Below, one piece after another: positions 45,292 through 54,141 of a stretch of 64,000 nt of DNA. Source of the stretch: SSF53 sp036170535 (GTDB lineage Bacteria > Spirochaetota > Leptospiria > Leptospirales > Leptonemataceae); assembly GCA_036170535.1 (NCBI GenBank), contig JAVHPJ010000208.1:24240-88239 (forward strand), given 5' to 3'. The notes beneath the pieces were generated by a model. It did not search any database. It saw only the letters and a program-made list of their open reading frames with translations, and had not been told where the DNA came from. The translations under genes and the position numbers were made by a program. How positions within the stretch are numbered: position 1 is the stretch's first letter; every line of letters starts with the position of its first letter.

Positions 45292-45466
45292 GGGGCCAGA
45301 ATCGCAATAGCGGGCGCCGGGGTCAAGCCTGGGCGCATCCGGCAGCCGCCGGAATCCGCGGTGACGCGGCTTCTCGCGCGCGGAAGGGTTTTCTGATTGC
45401 CCAGGTCCGGCGTCATCGGTTGCATGAGCCTATCGCTGCGCGCGGATGCCGGCTTGAGGGGGCGCA

Positions 45467-47080
45467 ATGTCGGAATCGGAATTCATACCTGCCAATCAGA
45501 ACAGTCAGGGAATCGACCTGGAGATCAGCGGCGAACGGTCCGCAAATTGGGTGCGCCTGTTTCTGGCCGCCAGCTTTCTGGGCGGCACGCTCCTCGCTTA
45601 CGTCACCAACGGAATTAGCCAGTCCCTCCTGACTTACTATTTCATCGGCATCGCGATCTTTTTCATATTGTTCGCCGCTTCGCGAATCCTCATCTCGATG
45701 CATCTATATCGGACTCAGACGAAATACGTCTTTCTGATCGGCGAGTTGGCGGCCATCTTCATTACAAATTCCGGGTACGCGTTTGCGCCCGACGCAAACC
45801 GCGCATTTCCGCACCTGAACGTACCGATGAATCTGGTGTACTTGATGGTGCTGGCGGTCACCGTGCTGCGCTTTTCCCCGCGCTTCACGCTGATTGCAAC
45901 CCTCGGAATAACACTGGTCAATGGCGGCGTGCATCTGCTGCTTGTGTTTTACAGCGGCGCACCCGTGATATTTGGATCGTCTGCAGAAAGCGTTGCGGTG
46001 ATCTCAGTGAGTCGCTGGCTTATCACGATCATGTTTCTTGTGGGCTCCGGGCTGGCGCTCGCCGCCGGCGCACGCAGCGTTCGCAAACTCGTCCAGCTCG
46101 CCATTAACTTCGAAACCGAATCGCGCAAGCGTCAACAGAACCTGGAAGAGTTGCTGGAATCGATTCGCGCCAACGCAACCGAACTCGATACTACCGTCCA
46201 GGACATAAACCTGGTCACCACGGAAAATGAAGACATGAGCCGGGAGCAACTGGCGGCCATCGAAGAAACTTCCGCTACTATGGAGGAGATGAGCGCCTCG
46301 ACGCGCGCCGTGGCCGACCAGGCGCGCGCGCAGGATGAACTCTGCGAAACCAACGCTGTCGCAATGAAAGGTTTGAACGCATTGACGCAGCGCGTGGAGA
46401 ATCTGAGCCGCGAGGCCGTGCAGAAGGGCGCAACGACCCTGGACTCGGCCATGCGCGGCGAACAGGAACTGCGCCGCGCCCGAGAAATTCTGCAAAGCAT
46501 TCAGGATGGCGCCACGCGCGTTTCGGACATTGTGACGGTCATTAACGGCATCGCGGACAAGACCAATCTGCTCGCGCTGAATGCGGCCATCGAAGCGGCT
46601 CGGGCCGGCGAAGAAGGTCGCGGCTTCTCAGTCGTCGCCGATGAAGTCGGCAAGCTGGCCGAACTTTCCAGTCGCAATGCGCGCGAAATTGAGAAGCTGA
46701 TCCGCGAGTCCCAGGCCGTGACGGAAGCCGGCGCCCAATCGATCGTCGACACGGTAAGCACGCTGCAGGGCATTATCGCCGGCATTCGCGACATCGCCGC
46801 AATAATTACAAACGCCAACAATCTGGTTCAGGAACAGACGAACTCTTCGGCGGACGTCTTGAATAAGACCTCGCGCGTGCAACTGCTCGCCCGGGAAATG
46901 CGGGACGCTACCGAAGAACAGTTAAACGGGGCCCGCGAAATTCTGAAGGCGATCGACTCTTTGAACCGCAATTCTGAAAAATACGTGCAATCCGCTGAAC
47001 GTCTGCGCCTCTCCGGCCAGCAGCTCTTGAGCGCCAACAAAAATCTGAATCAGAAAGCGCTCAGTTATACCCGCGCCTGA
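45467..47080 (+). CDS. Methyl-accepting chemotaxis protein
   Basis: A 537-residue receptor. Residues about 30-205 have six hydrophobic helices and almost no periplasmic loop, so it may sense within the membrane or through another protein. There is no obvious HAMP domain. Residues about 225-535 are the signalling coiled coil with the conserved hairpin KTNLLALNAAIEAARAGE and GRGFSVVADEV (about 365). It would steer flagellar rotation through CheA and CheW, consistent with a motile host. Divergent from carA; a small membrane gene follows. Confidence 0.93.
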   Translation: MSESEFIPANQNSQGIDLEISGERSANWVRLFLAASFLGGTLLAYVTNGISQSLLTYYFIGIAIFFILFAASRILISMHLYRTQTKYVFLIGELAAIFITNSGYAFAPDANRAFPHLNVPMNLVYLMVLAVTVLRFSPRFTLIATLGITLVNGGVHLLLVFYSGAPVIFGSSAESVAVISVSRWLITIMFLVGSGLALAAGARSVRKLVQLAINFETESRKRQQNLEELLESIRANATELDTTVQDINLVTTENEDMSREQLAAIEETSATMEEMSASTRAVADQARAQDELCETNAVAMKGLNALTQRVENLSREAVQKGATTLDSAMRGEQELRRAREILQSIQDGATRVSDIVTVINGIADKTNLLALNAAIEAARAGEEGRGFSVVADEVGKLAELSSRNAREIEKLIRESQAVTEAGAQSIVDTVSTLQGIIAGIRDIAAIITNANNLVQEQTNSSADVLNKTSRVQLLAREMRDATEEQLNGAREILKAIDSLNRNSEKYVQSAERLRLSGQQLLSANKNLNQKALSYTRA

Positions 47081-47104
47081 ACCCATATTCGCTGAGAGAG
47101 ACCC

Positions 47105-47548
47105 ATGGAATTCATTACCGAAATGTTCGCCCCGCGCAATCTGCCGATTGCAGTCGCCGTCCTGCTGATTATCTGGAGCATCGCAAAACAGCGGCGCTTC
47201 CAGGAAGAATATCTCAAACTCGACGATCTTGCGCGCCAGCGTTTGCAGGAAGTCGCCGGACGCTTTCGATTGCTGCGCATGGCCGTCACCGTCTTTACAT
47301 TGATCGTGATCGTTGCAATTTCCTCGCGACGCTCGATCGTGGCGGGCTTTGAAAACCCGATGATCGCCGCCGCAGGCGCGGTAGTGATTGTCTGGTACGC
47401 ATTTGGCTATCAGCAGATTGCCGAAAAATTGAGTCAGAATCTGCTGCCCGACAGCTTCATTCGCGCGTATACGGGCGATCGCTGGGCGATGATGGGAGCG
47501 CTGCTTTTGCTTTTGATCAGCGCATGGATGGGTCGTTTCGCCGCCTGA
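47105..47548 (+). CDS. Small membrane protein next to the chemotaxis receptor
   Basis: A 147-residue protein with four hydrophobic helices (about 13-25, 57-73, 83-99 and 128-144) and a charged amphipathic helix at 28-55 (KQRRFQEEYLKLDDLARQRL). GAGAGA precedes the ATG, 24 bases after the receptor. No family recognised. A link with the receptor is suggested only by position. Confidence 0.7.
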   Translation: MEFITEMFAPRNLPIAVAVLLIIWSIAKQRRFQEEYLKLDDLARQRLQEVAGRFRLLRMAVTVFTLIVIVAISSRRSIVAGFENPMIAAAGAVVIVWYAFGYQQIAEKLSQNLLPDSFIRAYTGDRWAMMGALLLLLISAWMGRFAA

Positions 47549-47627
47549 GCGCGGGCTCGCCAGGCGCGCAAGCGTGCGACTCTGCGACCGCGGTGCGCTT
47601 CCCCGTTTCTTCCAGCGCAGCGCCGGC

Positions 47628-49229
47628 CTACTGGCGCGGCGCCTCACGGCGCCCTGAATCGCGCCAGTGAATCCACTGGCCGCGCGTCTCAAGTTTGAGC
47701 CCGGTGACTTCGCGCAACGCAGCCAGTAGCGCGTTTTGCACCTCCGGCGGCCGATCCTCTTCGAGCGCGGCAATCAATGGATCAGCGGAACTCGGTTCCT
47801 TACGGCGTCCCAGGCCGCGCGCTGCAGCAATTTCAAGTTCCAGGTCGCCGCTGCCCAGAAGTTCGATGAGGATTTTCTGCGCACGTTCGCCGGGAATATC
47901 GCCGATCGCCTCGGTCGCCTGAAACGCAAGATCCCGCCGACCGTACGCGAGCCGTTCGAGATCATCGAGGGACTCCGGATCCTGGAGCGCGGCCAGCGCC
48001 TCGACGGAAAGTAAAGCAAGTTTACGATCCGAACTCTTTGTCGCCGCGCGCAGGGCGGGCGCCGCGGAGCGAATCTGCAGGACGCCGAGCGACCAGGCCG
48101 CGCCGTAGCGTCCCTCGCCGTCCGGCTCCGCCAGGACGCGCAACAGCGCGGGCGCGCTCGCCGGATCGCCCAGCCAGCCCAGGGCCTGCCCGAGTTCTTC
48201 GCGCGCGGGCGCCTGACGATCAAGAAAGCGCGCTTCCAGAGCCGCGCGTGCGGGAACGTATTTAACGCGGCCCAGGATGTGAGCGGCGGGACCGGTGCTC
48301 AGCTCGCGTTTCGCTTCGAGTTCGGCGAGAGCGCGCGGGCCGGAGCGTTCATCAGGAATTCCGGCGATGGCTTTCGCCGCCGAATACCGCGTGGCTGAAC
48401 GCGCATGCACAAGCAGTGCGAACAGTCCGTCGTTCGCAGCACGATCGCCGATCTCGATTAAAGCGTCGGCGGCGTTTTCGCGACCCTTGTCAAAGTCCGC
48501 GCCCACAGCGCGCACGAGGAGCGGCGTCGCCGCCCGACTCTGGATCCGCCCCAGGGCCAGATAGGCCGCCGCGAGATTGGGGCCGGGCGCTTCCCTGCGC
48601 GCTGATTCCAGGAGATACGGCTCAGCGGCCCTGATCCTCAGCTGCCCCAGCGCCATTGCGAACATGCGCGTTTTGGCCGGGTCGCGATTGGCGCGCGCCA
48701 TAGCGAGTATGGCTGCGCCCTGCCCGGACGCCTTTAGGTCGACCAGGGCCTGGACTGCAGTAAGCCGTAATTGCTCATTCTCGGAGTTCAGCAGCGGAAC
48801 AATAGCGCCGGCATTGGCCGGATCGCCGAGGCGCACCAGCGCATCCACCAGATAGTCCGCCGTCACTTCGCGATCCGTGCGCAACAAGCGCGCGATAATC
48901 GGGCCGGCGCGGCGCTCTTTGAATTGTCCCAGGGCCAGCGCCGCCGTCTGCCGCACGGCCGGATGAGGATCGGACTCCAGCAAGCGCAGGAGTTCAGGCG
49001 TCGCTTCACGATAGTCGCCGCGCATGATCTCAAGGATCGCATTGGACCGGACCGACCATTCGTCGCGCCTGAGATCCCCCTTCACCTGGTCGAAAGGACG
49101 CAAGGGCGCCTCCTCGCGCCGGAGATCCGGCGCAGCATCGGGAAGCGGCGGTCCGCACTGGACATGGAGCGCCGCGAGACCTGCGCTCGCCGCAAGCCCG
49201 AGCGCGCATAATCGGCGCCGCGCCTTCAC
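47628..49229 (-). CDS. HEAT-repeat lipoprotein
   Basis: A 533-residue probable lipoprotein (signal peptide ending LAALHVQC). Residues about 50-510 are about 14 helical HEAT/PBS-lyase repeats of roughly 30 residues, with the recurrent pattern ALGxLxxxxAxPxL. Such solenoids bind proteins or act as scaffolds; here at the envelope. Its ATG overlaps the preceding gene's stop by four bases (ATGA). Convergent with the small membrane gene. Confidence 0.82.
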   Translation of the reverse strand: MKARRRLCALGLAASAGLAALHVQCGPPLPDAAPDLRREEAPLRPFDQVKGDLRRDEWSVRSNAILEIMRGDYREATPELLRLLESDPHPAVRQTAALALGQFKERRAGPIIARLLRTDREVTADYLVDALVRLGDPANAGAIVPLLNSENEQLRLTAVQALVDLKASGQGAAILAMARANRDPAKTRMFAMALGQLRIRAAEPYLLESARREAPGPNLAAAYLALGRIQSRAATPLLVRAVGADFDKGRENAADALIEIGDRAANDGLFALLVHARSATRYSAAKAIAGIPDERSGPRALAELEAKRELSTGPAAHILGRVKYVPARAALEARFLDRQAPAREELGQALGWLGDPASAPALLRVLAEPDGEGRYGAAWSLGVLQIRSAAPALRAATKSSDRKLALLSVEALAALQDPESLDDLERLAYGRRDLAFQATEAIGDIPGERAQKILIELLGSGDLELEIAAARGLGRRKEPSSADPLIAALEEDRPPEVQNALLAALREVTGLKLETRGQWIHWRDSGRREAPRQ

Positions 49230-49882
49230 GGAACCTCGCCCGCTACCTTCTGAATCTCCGAGAGCTGCTTGCGCCAGAGTTCGAGATCTTTTTTGGCTTC
49301 GGCCAGTTGATCCGCCGGCAGCCGATTTTTCTCCAGCGCATACTCAATCAACTGAATGCGCGATTCGAGCTCGCGCTGCTTGTAGCCAAAATAGCGTCGT
49401 TGTTCTTCCGGACTGACCGAAGGCTGCGCAGGCGCATCCGGGCCGTCGCGGCCCGGCGCGGCTGAACGCGCCGATGCGCGCATATCCGCCAGACGCGATT
49501 CGACGCTCGCCACCGAATCGATGGTTTCGCGAATTTCTGCGACTTCTTCGGGCGTACGCTCCGGCAGATACTGCGACGGAATGTAAATGTTGTTTGGATA
49601 GCGCTGGGCGAATTCTTCGAATTCGCGCTTCACCTGTTCGCGATCCGCGCGCGGCGCATCGATATCCGGCCAGAGTCGACGGTATTCGTCCATCTTCTCC
49701 ATATCGCCGGCGGGATTGGGCGCATCCGCCCACTCAAGCGGAAACTCAGTCGAATCGCCGACGCCGTTTTCGCCCGGCGCGCCGTCGCGATTATCGCTGC
49801 GATCCAGAAAAATCACGATCAGAATCAAGACCGCGACCGCGACAATCGCCGCCAGTATCATCCATTGTTTCTTATTCAGCAT
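49226..49882 (-). CDS. Membrane-anchored coiled-coil protein
   Basis: A 218-residue protein with one N-terminal membrane helix (WMILAAIVAVAVLILIVIFL, residues 7-26) and an extracytoplasmic part rich in Glu, Arg and Ala with helical regions at about 75-130 and 165-215. The ATG at 49882 has GGAGGAG eight bases upstream. No family recognised. It is coupled to the HEAT lipoprotein by a 4-base overlap, so the two may form one envelope complex. Confidence 0.78.
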   Translation of the reverse strand: MLNKKQWMILAAIVAVAVLILIVIFLDRSDNRDGAPGENGVGDSTEFPLEWADAPNPAGDMEKMDEYRRLWPDIDAPRADREQVKREFEEFAQRYPNNIYIPSQYLPERTPEEVAEIRETIDSVASVESRLADMRASARSAAPGRDGPDAPAQPSVSPEEQRRYFGYKQRELESRIQLIEYALEKNRLPADQLAEAKKDLELWRKQLSEIQKVAGEVP

Positions 49883-50017
49883 GAACGAAAACTCCTCCGC
49901 AGATTCCGCAAGAGCCCTGCGGATTGCGACCTTGTATTTTTGCACGCGGACGCGCTTGCGCCGCAACTACAATTTCAAGATCCATGCGCGTTCCAATAAT
50001 GCAGCGCGCAACGCCGA

Positions 50018-50050
50018 TAAAAAAACCCGGAGCCTCTGCGACTCCGGGTT
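50018..50050 (-). terminator. Rho-independent terminator after the GDSL gene
   Basis: A perfect stem (AACCCGGAG at 50024-50032 with CTCCGGGTT at 50042-50050), 9-base loop and a run of seven T on the minus strand. It serves the GDSL esterase gene; the T content on both sides may let it work in both directions. Confidence 0.92.
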
Positions 50051-50074
50051 TTCGGGAAACCGACTGATCAACAA

Positions 50075-51349
50075 TCAGATAAAGATATTGATGAGCCAGC
50101 TGGCAAGTTGGCCGATGAAGGTGTTCGAAAGGAAGTTCTTCAAGTCGACCGGATTACGGTTAAGCGAATCGTAATACCAAGCGGCGTACTCGTCGATCAC
50201 GCCGATGTTCACGCCGTATTTGGCATTGATCGACTTGATCAACTCGTTTGCGAGCACCGCGTGGCCGTATTTATTCGGATGCACGCCGTCGAGACCAAAA
50301 ACGCCCGGCCGTCCCGGCAGGGGCCAGTTCGCCGCGGCCGTGCCCGGGCTCCATCCGCTGGAAGACCGGATCGGGCGACCGTTCTGTTTGATGTCGTCAA
50401 AGACCGCTTTCGCGTCCGTAACGGCGTAGTTGGACGCTGCAGCCTGATTGCGCAGTTCATCGTTCAACTTCGTGAGAAACACAGTGATCGTTGCAACTTC
50501 GTTGGCATCCAGAACATGATCCGGGCTGGATACGCCGGTGCGGTAAAACGCTTTAAGACCGGTGTAGTTCGCGCGGCCCTGGGGATCGCGGTGCGGCTCC
50601 AGATACGCGATAGCCGTCACGTTCGGCACGGTGAAGACGACGCCGCCGCGTACGCTCGAGATGTTGCGCAGGCGCCGGAAGGCTTCCGGAACATCGCGGC
50701 GAAAGCGCGGCTCGTCCAGACAGGCCAGGCTCACGCCGAGCGCGGTGCAGAGCACATGGTTTGCGCCGACCGAACCGAACACAAACGACGGGCGCACTTT
50801 TTCCATTATCTGGATTTGAGTGCCGGAGTCGCGCAGGCCCAGACGATGATACTTGTCCGGCTCCTGGCAGTCGGCGACCTGCACCCAGCGGTAGGTGTAC
50901 CAGTACCACTTGGCCCAGTACCAGTCCTTCTCCCATTTCGTGGCGTTGATGTCCTGACATTTTCCGCTCGTATACAGGGCGTTGGTGTAGTCGGCGCCGG
51001 TGATGCCGGCATGGGTCGGCAGGGAGACGGTGCCGTCGTTGCCGCCAATCAGTGCGCCCGCGATGCAGAATACGCCGCAGTCGCCCTTGAGGACGTCCTC
51101 AAGGTTCAAATAGGGGCCCTTGAGATAGTTGTAAGACAGATTGGAGCCGGCCATTTTGGAAATGAGCACCGGGTAGGCCCAGTCCTGCGTTTTCCGTTCA
51201 ACCGATGCGCCGTAGAATCCCTGGGAGAGCGAGTCGCCAATGGCGCCCGGCTTCGCAAAGAGTTGGCTGATGGTTTGCGCACTCAGGGCGCCGGCGAAAC
51301 AGTACGCCGTCGCCAGAGCCGCAAACAGATAGTTCACGTGCTTTCGCAT
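50075..51349 (-). CDS. Secreted GDSL/SGNH hydrolase
   Basis: A 424-residue exported esterase or lipase. Signal peptide MRKHVNYLFAALATAYCFAG to LSAQ. Block I is PGAIGDSLSQGFYG (catalytic Ser about residue 40), block III includes GSVGANHVLC, and block V is LDGVHPNKYGHAVLA (catalytic Asp/His near 370). Residues about 140-160 are unusually rich in Trp and Tyr. GGAGGA lies upstream of the ATG. The same palindrome as the fatty acid hydroxylase lies 73 bases upstream, hinting at shared control by lipid state. Confidence 0.85.
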   Translation of the reverse strand: MRKHVNYLFAALATAYCFAGALSAQTISQLFAKPGAIGDSLSQGFYGASVERKTQDWAYPVLISKMAGSNLSYNYLKGPYLNLEDVLKGDCGVFCIAGALIGGNDGTVSLPTHAGITGADYTNALYTSGKCQDINATKWEKDWYWAKWYWYTYRWVQVADCQEPDKYHRLGLRDSGTQIQIMEKVRPSFVFGSVGANHVLCTALGVSLACLDEPRFRRDVPEAFRRLRNISSVRGGVVFTVPNVTAIAYLEPHRDPQGRANYTGLKAFYRTGVSSPDHVLDANEVATITVFLTKLNDELRNQAAASNYAVTDAKAVFDDIKQNGRPIRSSSGWSPGTAAANWPLPGRPGVFGLDGVHPNKYGHAVLANELIKSINAKYGVNIGVIDEYAAWYYDSLNRNPVDLKNFLSNTFIGQLASWLINIFI

Positions 51350-51421
51350 GAAATTCCTCCGAAGTTTTAGCCGCCCGCGATATTTATGTAGGCCCCCGAA
51401 AGGGCGGCGCGAGTCGACTGG

Positions 51422-51434
51422 TGACACCGTGTCA
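51422..51434. promoter_or_regulatory. 13-bp palindrome upstream of the GDSL esterase
   Basis: TGACACCGTGTCA is identical to the core of the palindrome at 32116-32128. It lies 73 bases before the esterase ATG, in the promoter position. Confidence 0.6.
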
Positions 51435-51465
51435 GGGCGCCCAAAAAACGATCAATCGATTTTTT

Positions 51466-52380
51466 TCAGGGCGCCGTCGCCGCGGGCGGCGTAGCGGGCG
51501 GCGGCAAACCGGGATCAAAGGGGAGACTGTCGGGATCGGGCGGCGCATTGCCAAAATTGAAGCTGGGCTTCTCCACATCCGCGCCGGGGTCTTCCGGCGC
51601 AAACACGTTGGTTCGATACAACGTCCGCGAAGTGCGCGCCGGATCAGCCTTAAGCTCGGGCAGCGGCCCGCGCCGCAGGGCGACGGACGCGGGAAATTGC
51701 CGGCGGCAGGCCGCGAGTTCCGTTTCCACAAACTCCGGGGCCGGCTGCTTGTCAGCCGGCCAGAGCAGCAGCGCCTCGCAGGCGACGCTGCGATCGGCCA
51801 TGCTGCGCCACGAGGCGAGAATCGGCGGCAAATCGTCCGGCCGGCGCATCAAACCCAGGCGGCACAGCGTGATGAAGTAGTCGCGGCGTGCATGCTGGGG
51901 CAGCGCCTGCAGTTTTTCCAGATCAGGCCGGTCCGGCGACTCAATACACTCGAGCCCCAGACGAAAGCGCGTAATCTCCGGGCTGTACAACTTGCCAACC
52001 GTCAGCTTTTCCGGATCAATCAGGCCGCGCGCAAGATCGTAACGCCGCAGTCCAATGAACAGCAACATCAGTTCTTCGCGCACCGCGTCGTCCGGTTGAA
52101 TCGCCAGCGAACGCTGGAGCATATCAATGCCGGCGAAGAGCGAAACGCGCTCCAGCGTCAGAGTGCGCCCCAGGCCGGCCAGGGCCTCGGGATTGTCCGG
52201 TCGTTCGATGTAAGCTTGCTGAAAGAGTTCAAAGGCCGGATCAAACTCGGCCTGGGTCATGCGCTTCTGCGCTTCGCGCACATACGCGCCGGACTCGTCG
52301 CAGGCGATCCAGAAGGGCGCGAGGAGGCAGCCAAACGCAAGCCTCAGAGCGTAGCGGCGCATGTTTGCAATTTGGTTCAT
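51466..52380 (-). CDS. TPR-type lipoprotein
   Basis: A 304-residue probable lipoprotein with signal peptide ending LLAPFWIAC. Residues about 25-120 contain tetratricopeptide-like helices (AEFDPAFELFQQAYIERPDNPEALAGLGR, continuing to LLFIGLRRYDLARGLIDPE). The C-terminal 50 residues are Pro/Asp-rich. ATG at 52380 overlaps the galE stop by four bases. Likely an envelope scaffold; partner unknown. Confidence 0.75.
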   Translation of the reverse strand: MNQIANMRRYALRLAFGCLLAPFWIACDESGAYVREAQKRMTQAEFDPAFELFQQAYIERPDNPEALAGLGRTLTLERVSLFAGIDMLQRSLAIQPDDAVREELMLLFIGLRRYDLARGLIDPEKLTVGKLYSPEITRFRLGLECIESPDRPDLEKLQALPQHARRDYFITLCRLGLMRRPDDLPPILASWRSMADRSVACEALLLWPADKQPAPEFVETELAACRRQFPASVALRRGPLPELKADPARTSRTLYRTNVFAPEDPGADVEKPSFNFGNAPPDPDSLPFDPGLPPPATPPAATAP

Positions 52381-53357
52381 GCGCCGCCCTTGTAGAGCCG
52401 CCACATGCTCGATACGATCGAATCGACGTCTGAACAGCGCGCCTCCCAATTCAGCAAACGCTTCGCCAGACTCGCACTGGCGACCAGCTTCGGCGGATCG
52501 CCCGGTCGTCGCGGCGCGTCGCGATGGGGAATCGCCTGGCCGGTAATGCGGCGCGCGGCCTGCAGCGCTTCTTCCACAGATAGTCCGGTTTCCGAGCCGA
52601 GGTTCACGGTGAGGCTTTCGCCGCCTTTGACGATCGCGCGCAGGGCCAGCAAATGCGCGCGGCTCAAATCGTTCACATGGATGTAGTCGCGAATGCAGGT
52701 GCCGTCCGGCGTGGGATAGTCGCGGCCGTACACGTCCAGATGCGGCCGCTCGCCGCAGGCGATTTCCATGACGATCGGGAACAAGTTCGCCGGATTGCGT
52801 TCGCGTCCGCGTATGCGTCCTTCCAGGTCGTAGCCCGCCGCATTAAAATAACGCAGCGCCGCATAGCGCAGACCTTTTAACTTCGCCATCCACGCCAGAT
52901 TTTGCTCGATGACAAGTTTGGTGAATCCGTAGTAGTTGATCGGCGCTGTAGGATGCGCTTCGTCAATCGGCAGATACTGCGGCTCGCCATAGACAGCTGC
53001 GGTCGAACTGAACACGAGAAACTGACAATCGCGTTCAAGCATCATCTCCACCAGACGAAAGCAGCCGCGCACGTTATTTTCAGAATACAACGCTGGATTC
53101 ACCATCGAGTCGCCGGCCGCTTTGGACGCAGCGAAATGAAAGATCGCCTCAGGCTTGCCGGCGAAGAAACGCGCCAGATCCGCCTCGCGTCGGAGATCGC
53201 CTTCGATAAAGGTATAGCCCGGCCGACCGGTAAAAATATTCTCCGGAGCGCCGGTCGTCAGGTTGTCGATCACAGTCACCTCGTGACCGTCGGCTAATAA
53301 ATCGAGGACGACGTGGCTGCCAATGTAGCCTGCGCCGCCAGTGACGCCAATCCGCAT
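52377..53357 (-). CDS. galE: UDP-glucose 4-epimerase
   Basis: Interconverts UDP-glucose and UDP-galactose (or the N-acetyl forms) with NAD. 326 residues with TGGAGYIGSHVVLDLL (residue 5), the Ser-Tyr-Lys triad in FSSTAAVYG and PINYYGFTKLVIEQ (about 120-145), ALRYFNAAGYD and IRDYIHVNDLSRAHLLAL. Start ATG at 53357 gives the family N-terminus. It supplies sugar nucleotides for surface glycans. The TPR lipoprotein follows with 4-base overlap. Confidence 0.94.
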   Translation of the reverse strand: MRIGVTGGAGYIGSHVVLDLLADGHEVTVIDNLTTGAPENIFTGRPGYTFIEGDLRREADLARFFAGKPEAIFHFAASKAAGDSMVNPALYSENNVRGCFRLVEMMLERDCQFLVFSSTAAVYGEPQYLPIDEAHPTAPINYYGFTKLVIEQNLAWMAKLKGLRYAALRYFNAAGYDLEGRIRGRERNPANLFPIVMEIACGERPHLDVYGRDYPTPDGTCIRDYIHVNDLSRAHLLALRAIVKGGESLTVNLGSETGLSVEEALQAARRITGQAIPHRDAPRRPGDPPKLVASASLAKRLLNWEARCSDVDSIVSSMWRLYKGGA

Positions 53358-53542
53358 GACGCCAGAATCCCCGGGGCCCGGCGATTCGACAGCCCGAAAT
53401 TGGCCCCCGGAGGGTCGGAGGATTCTCGATTTTCTCTTGAAGCCTGGCGGGCGCGGGATTCCATGCAAATGCCGGGGGGCGCCGCAGGCGGTTTGCGTCG
53501 TCAGCGCCTTCCAGGACGCCAAAAACACAGGAATCCGCACCC

Positions 53543-53728
53543 ATGTCAGAAGAAAAAGAAGCGTTGATCGTCGCCAGCAAGACCAAGGCCTATATCAAAA
53601 GCCAGGGCTGCATGGTGTCGGGAGACGCTATCGACGCGCTCAACGTGAAGATCTACGAGATGCTCGATCAGGCCGTTAAGCGCACCAAAGAAAACAAACG
53701 CACCACCTTGCGCTCGCACGATCTTTGA
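53543..53728 (+). CDS. Bacterial histone-fold protein
   Basis: A 61-residue protein whose pattern is a single histone fold: short helix (ALIVASKTKAYIKSQ), loop, long central helix (DAIDALNVKIYEMLDQAVKRT) and the loop-helix signature KRTTLRSHDL that corresponds to the RxTxxxxD end of archaeal histones. It resembles the small histones described in Leptospira (HLp) and Bdellovibrio (Bd0055), which bind DNA as dimers. Basic residues cluster at the N-terminus and near residue 50. Start ATG at 53543 after AGGAA. Divergent from galE; cupin and HAD genes follow. Confidence 0.8.
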   Translation: MSEEKEALIVASKTKAYIKSQGCMVSGDAIDALNVKIYEMLDQAVKRTKENKRTTLRSHDL

Positions 53729-53754
53729 TCGCGAACGCTCCTGAGGACCTGCCC

Positions 53755-54141
53755 ATGCCGACCGGGGTACGAGTGATCAAATGGCCGCACAAAACCGCGC
53801 CCGACGAGGCGTCGGTCCGCGCGGAAATGGAAAAGTACGGTTACAAAACATACGATTTGCAAACGATTCCCGGTTGGTTCGAACGCAGTCGACACGCGCA
53901 CGACTACGATGAGATTCGCGGCGCGGTCAGCGGCGTCACCACCTTCCACTTTGACGACGGCCCGGTCACCATTGAGGCCGGCGACATACTCTTTGTGCCG
54001 GCGGGCCTGCCCCACGAAGTTCGATCGCACAACGGTTCGCCGTTTACAGCTTTCAAAGGCTCCCTTTCCGGAGAACGCAGCGTAACCGAATACGGGGACG
54101 CAAGAGGCAGCGTGGAAGACCTCGCCCGTTCCGCCGGATGA
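53755..54141 (+). CDS. Cupin-domain protein
   Basis: A 128-residue single cupin barrel: ERSRHAHDYDEIRGAVSG (about 42, metal His-x-His and Glu) and GDILFVPAGLPHEVRSH (about 77, second His) form a metal site. Activity unknown: could be a dioxygenase, isomerase or binding protein. ATG at 53755 has GAGGA upstream. An in-frame TTG at 53725 is possible. The HAD gene overlaps its stop by four bases. Confidence 0.83.
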   Translation: MPTGVRVIKWPHKTAPDEASVRAEMEKYGYKTYDLQTIPGWFERSRHAHDYDEIRGAVSGVTTFHFDDGPVTIEAGDILFVPAGLPHEVRSHNGSPFTAFKGSLSGERSVTEYGDARGSVEDLARSAG

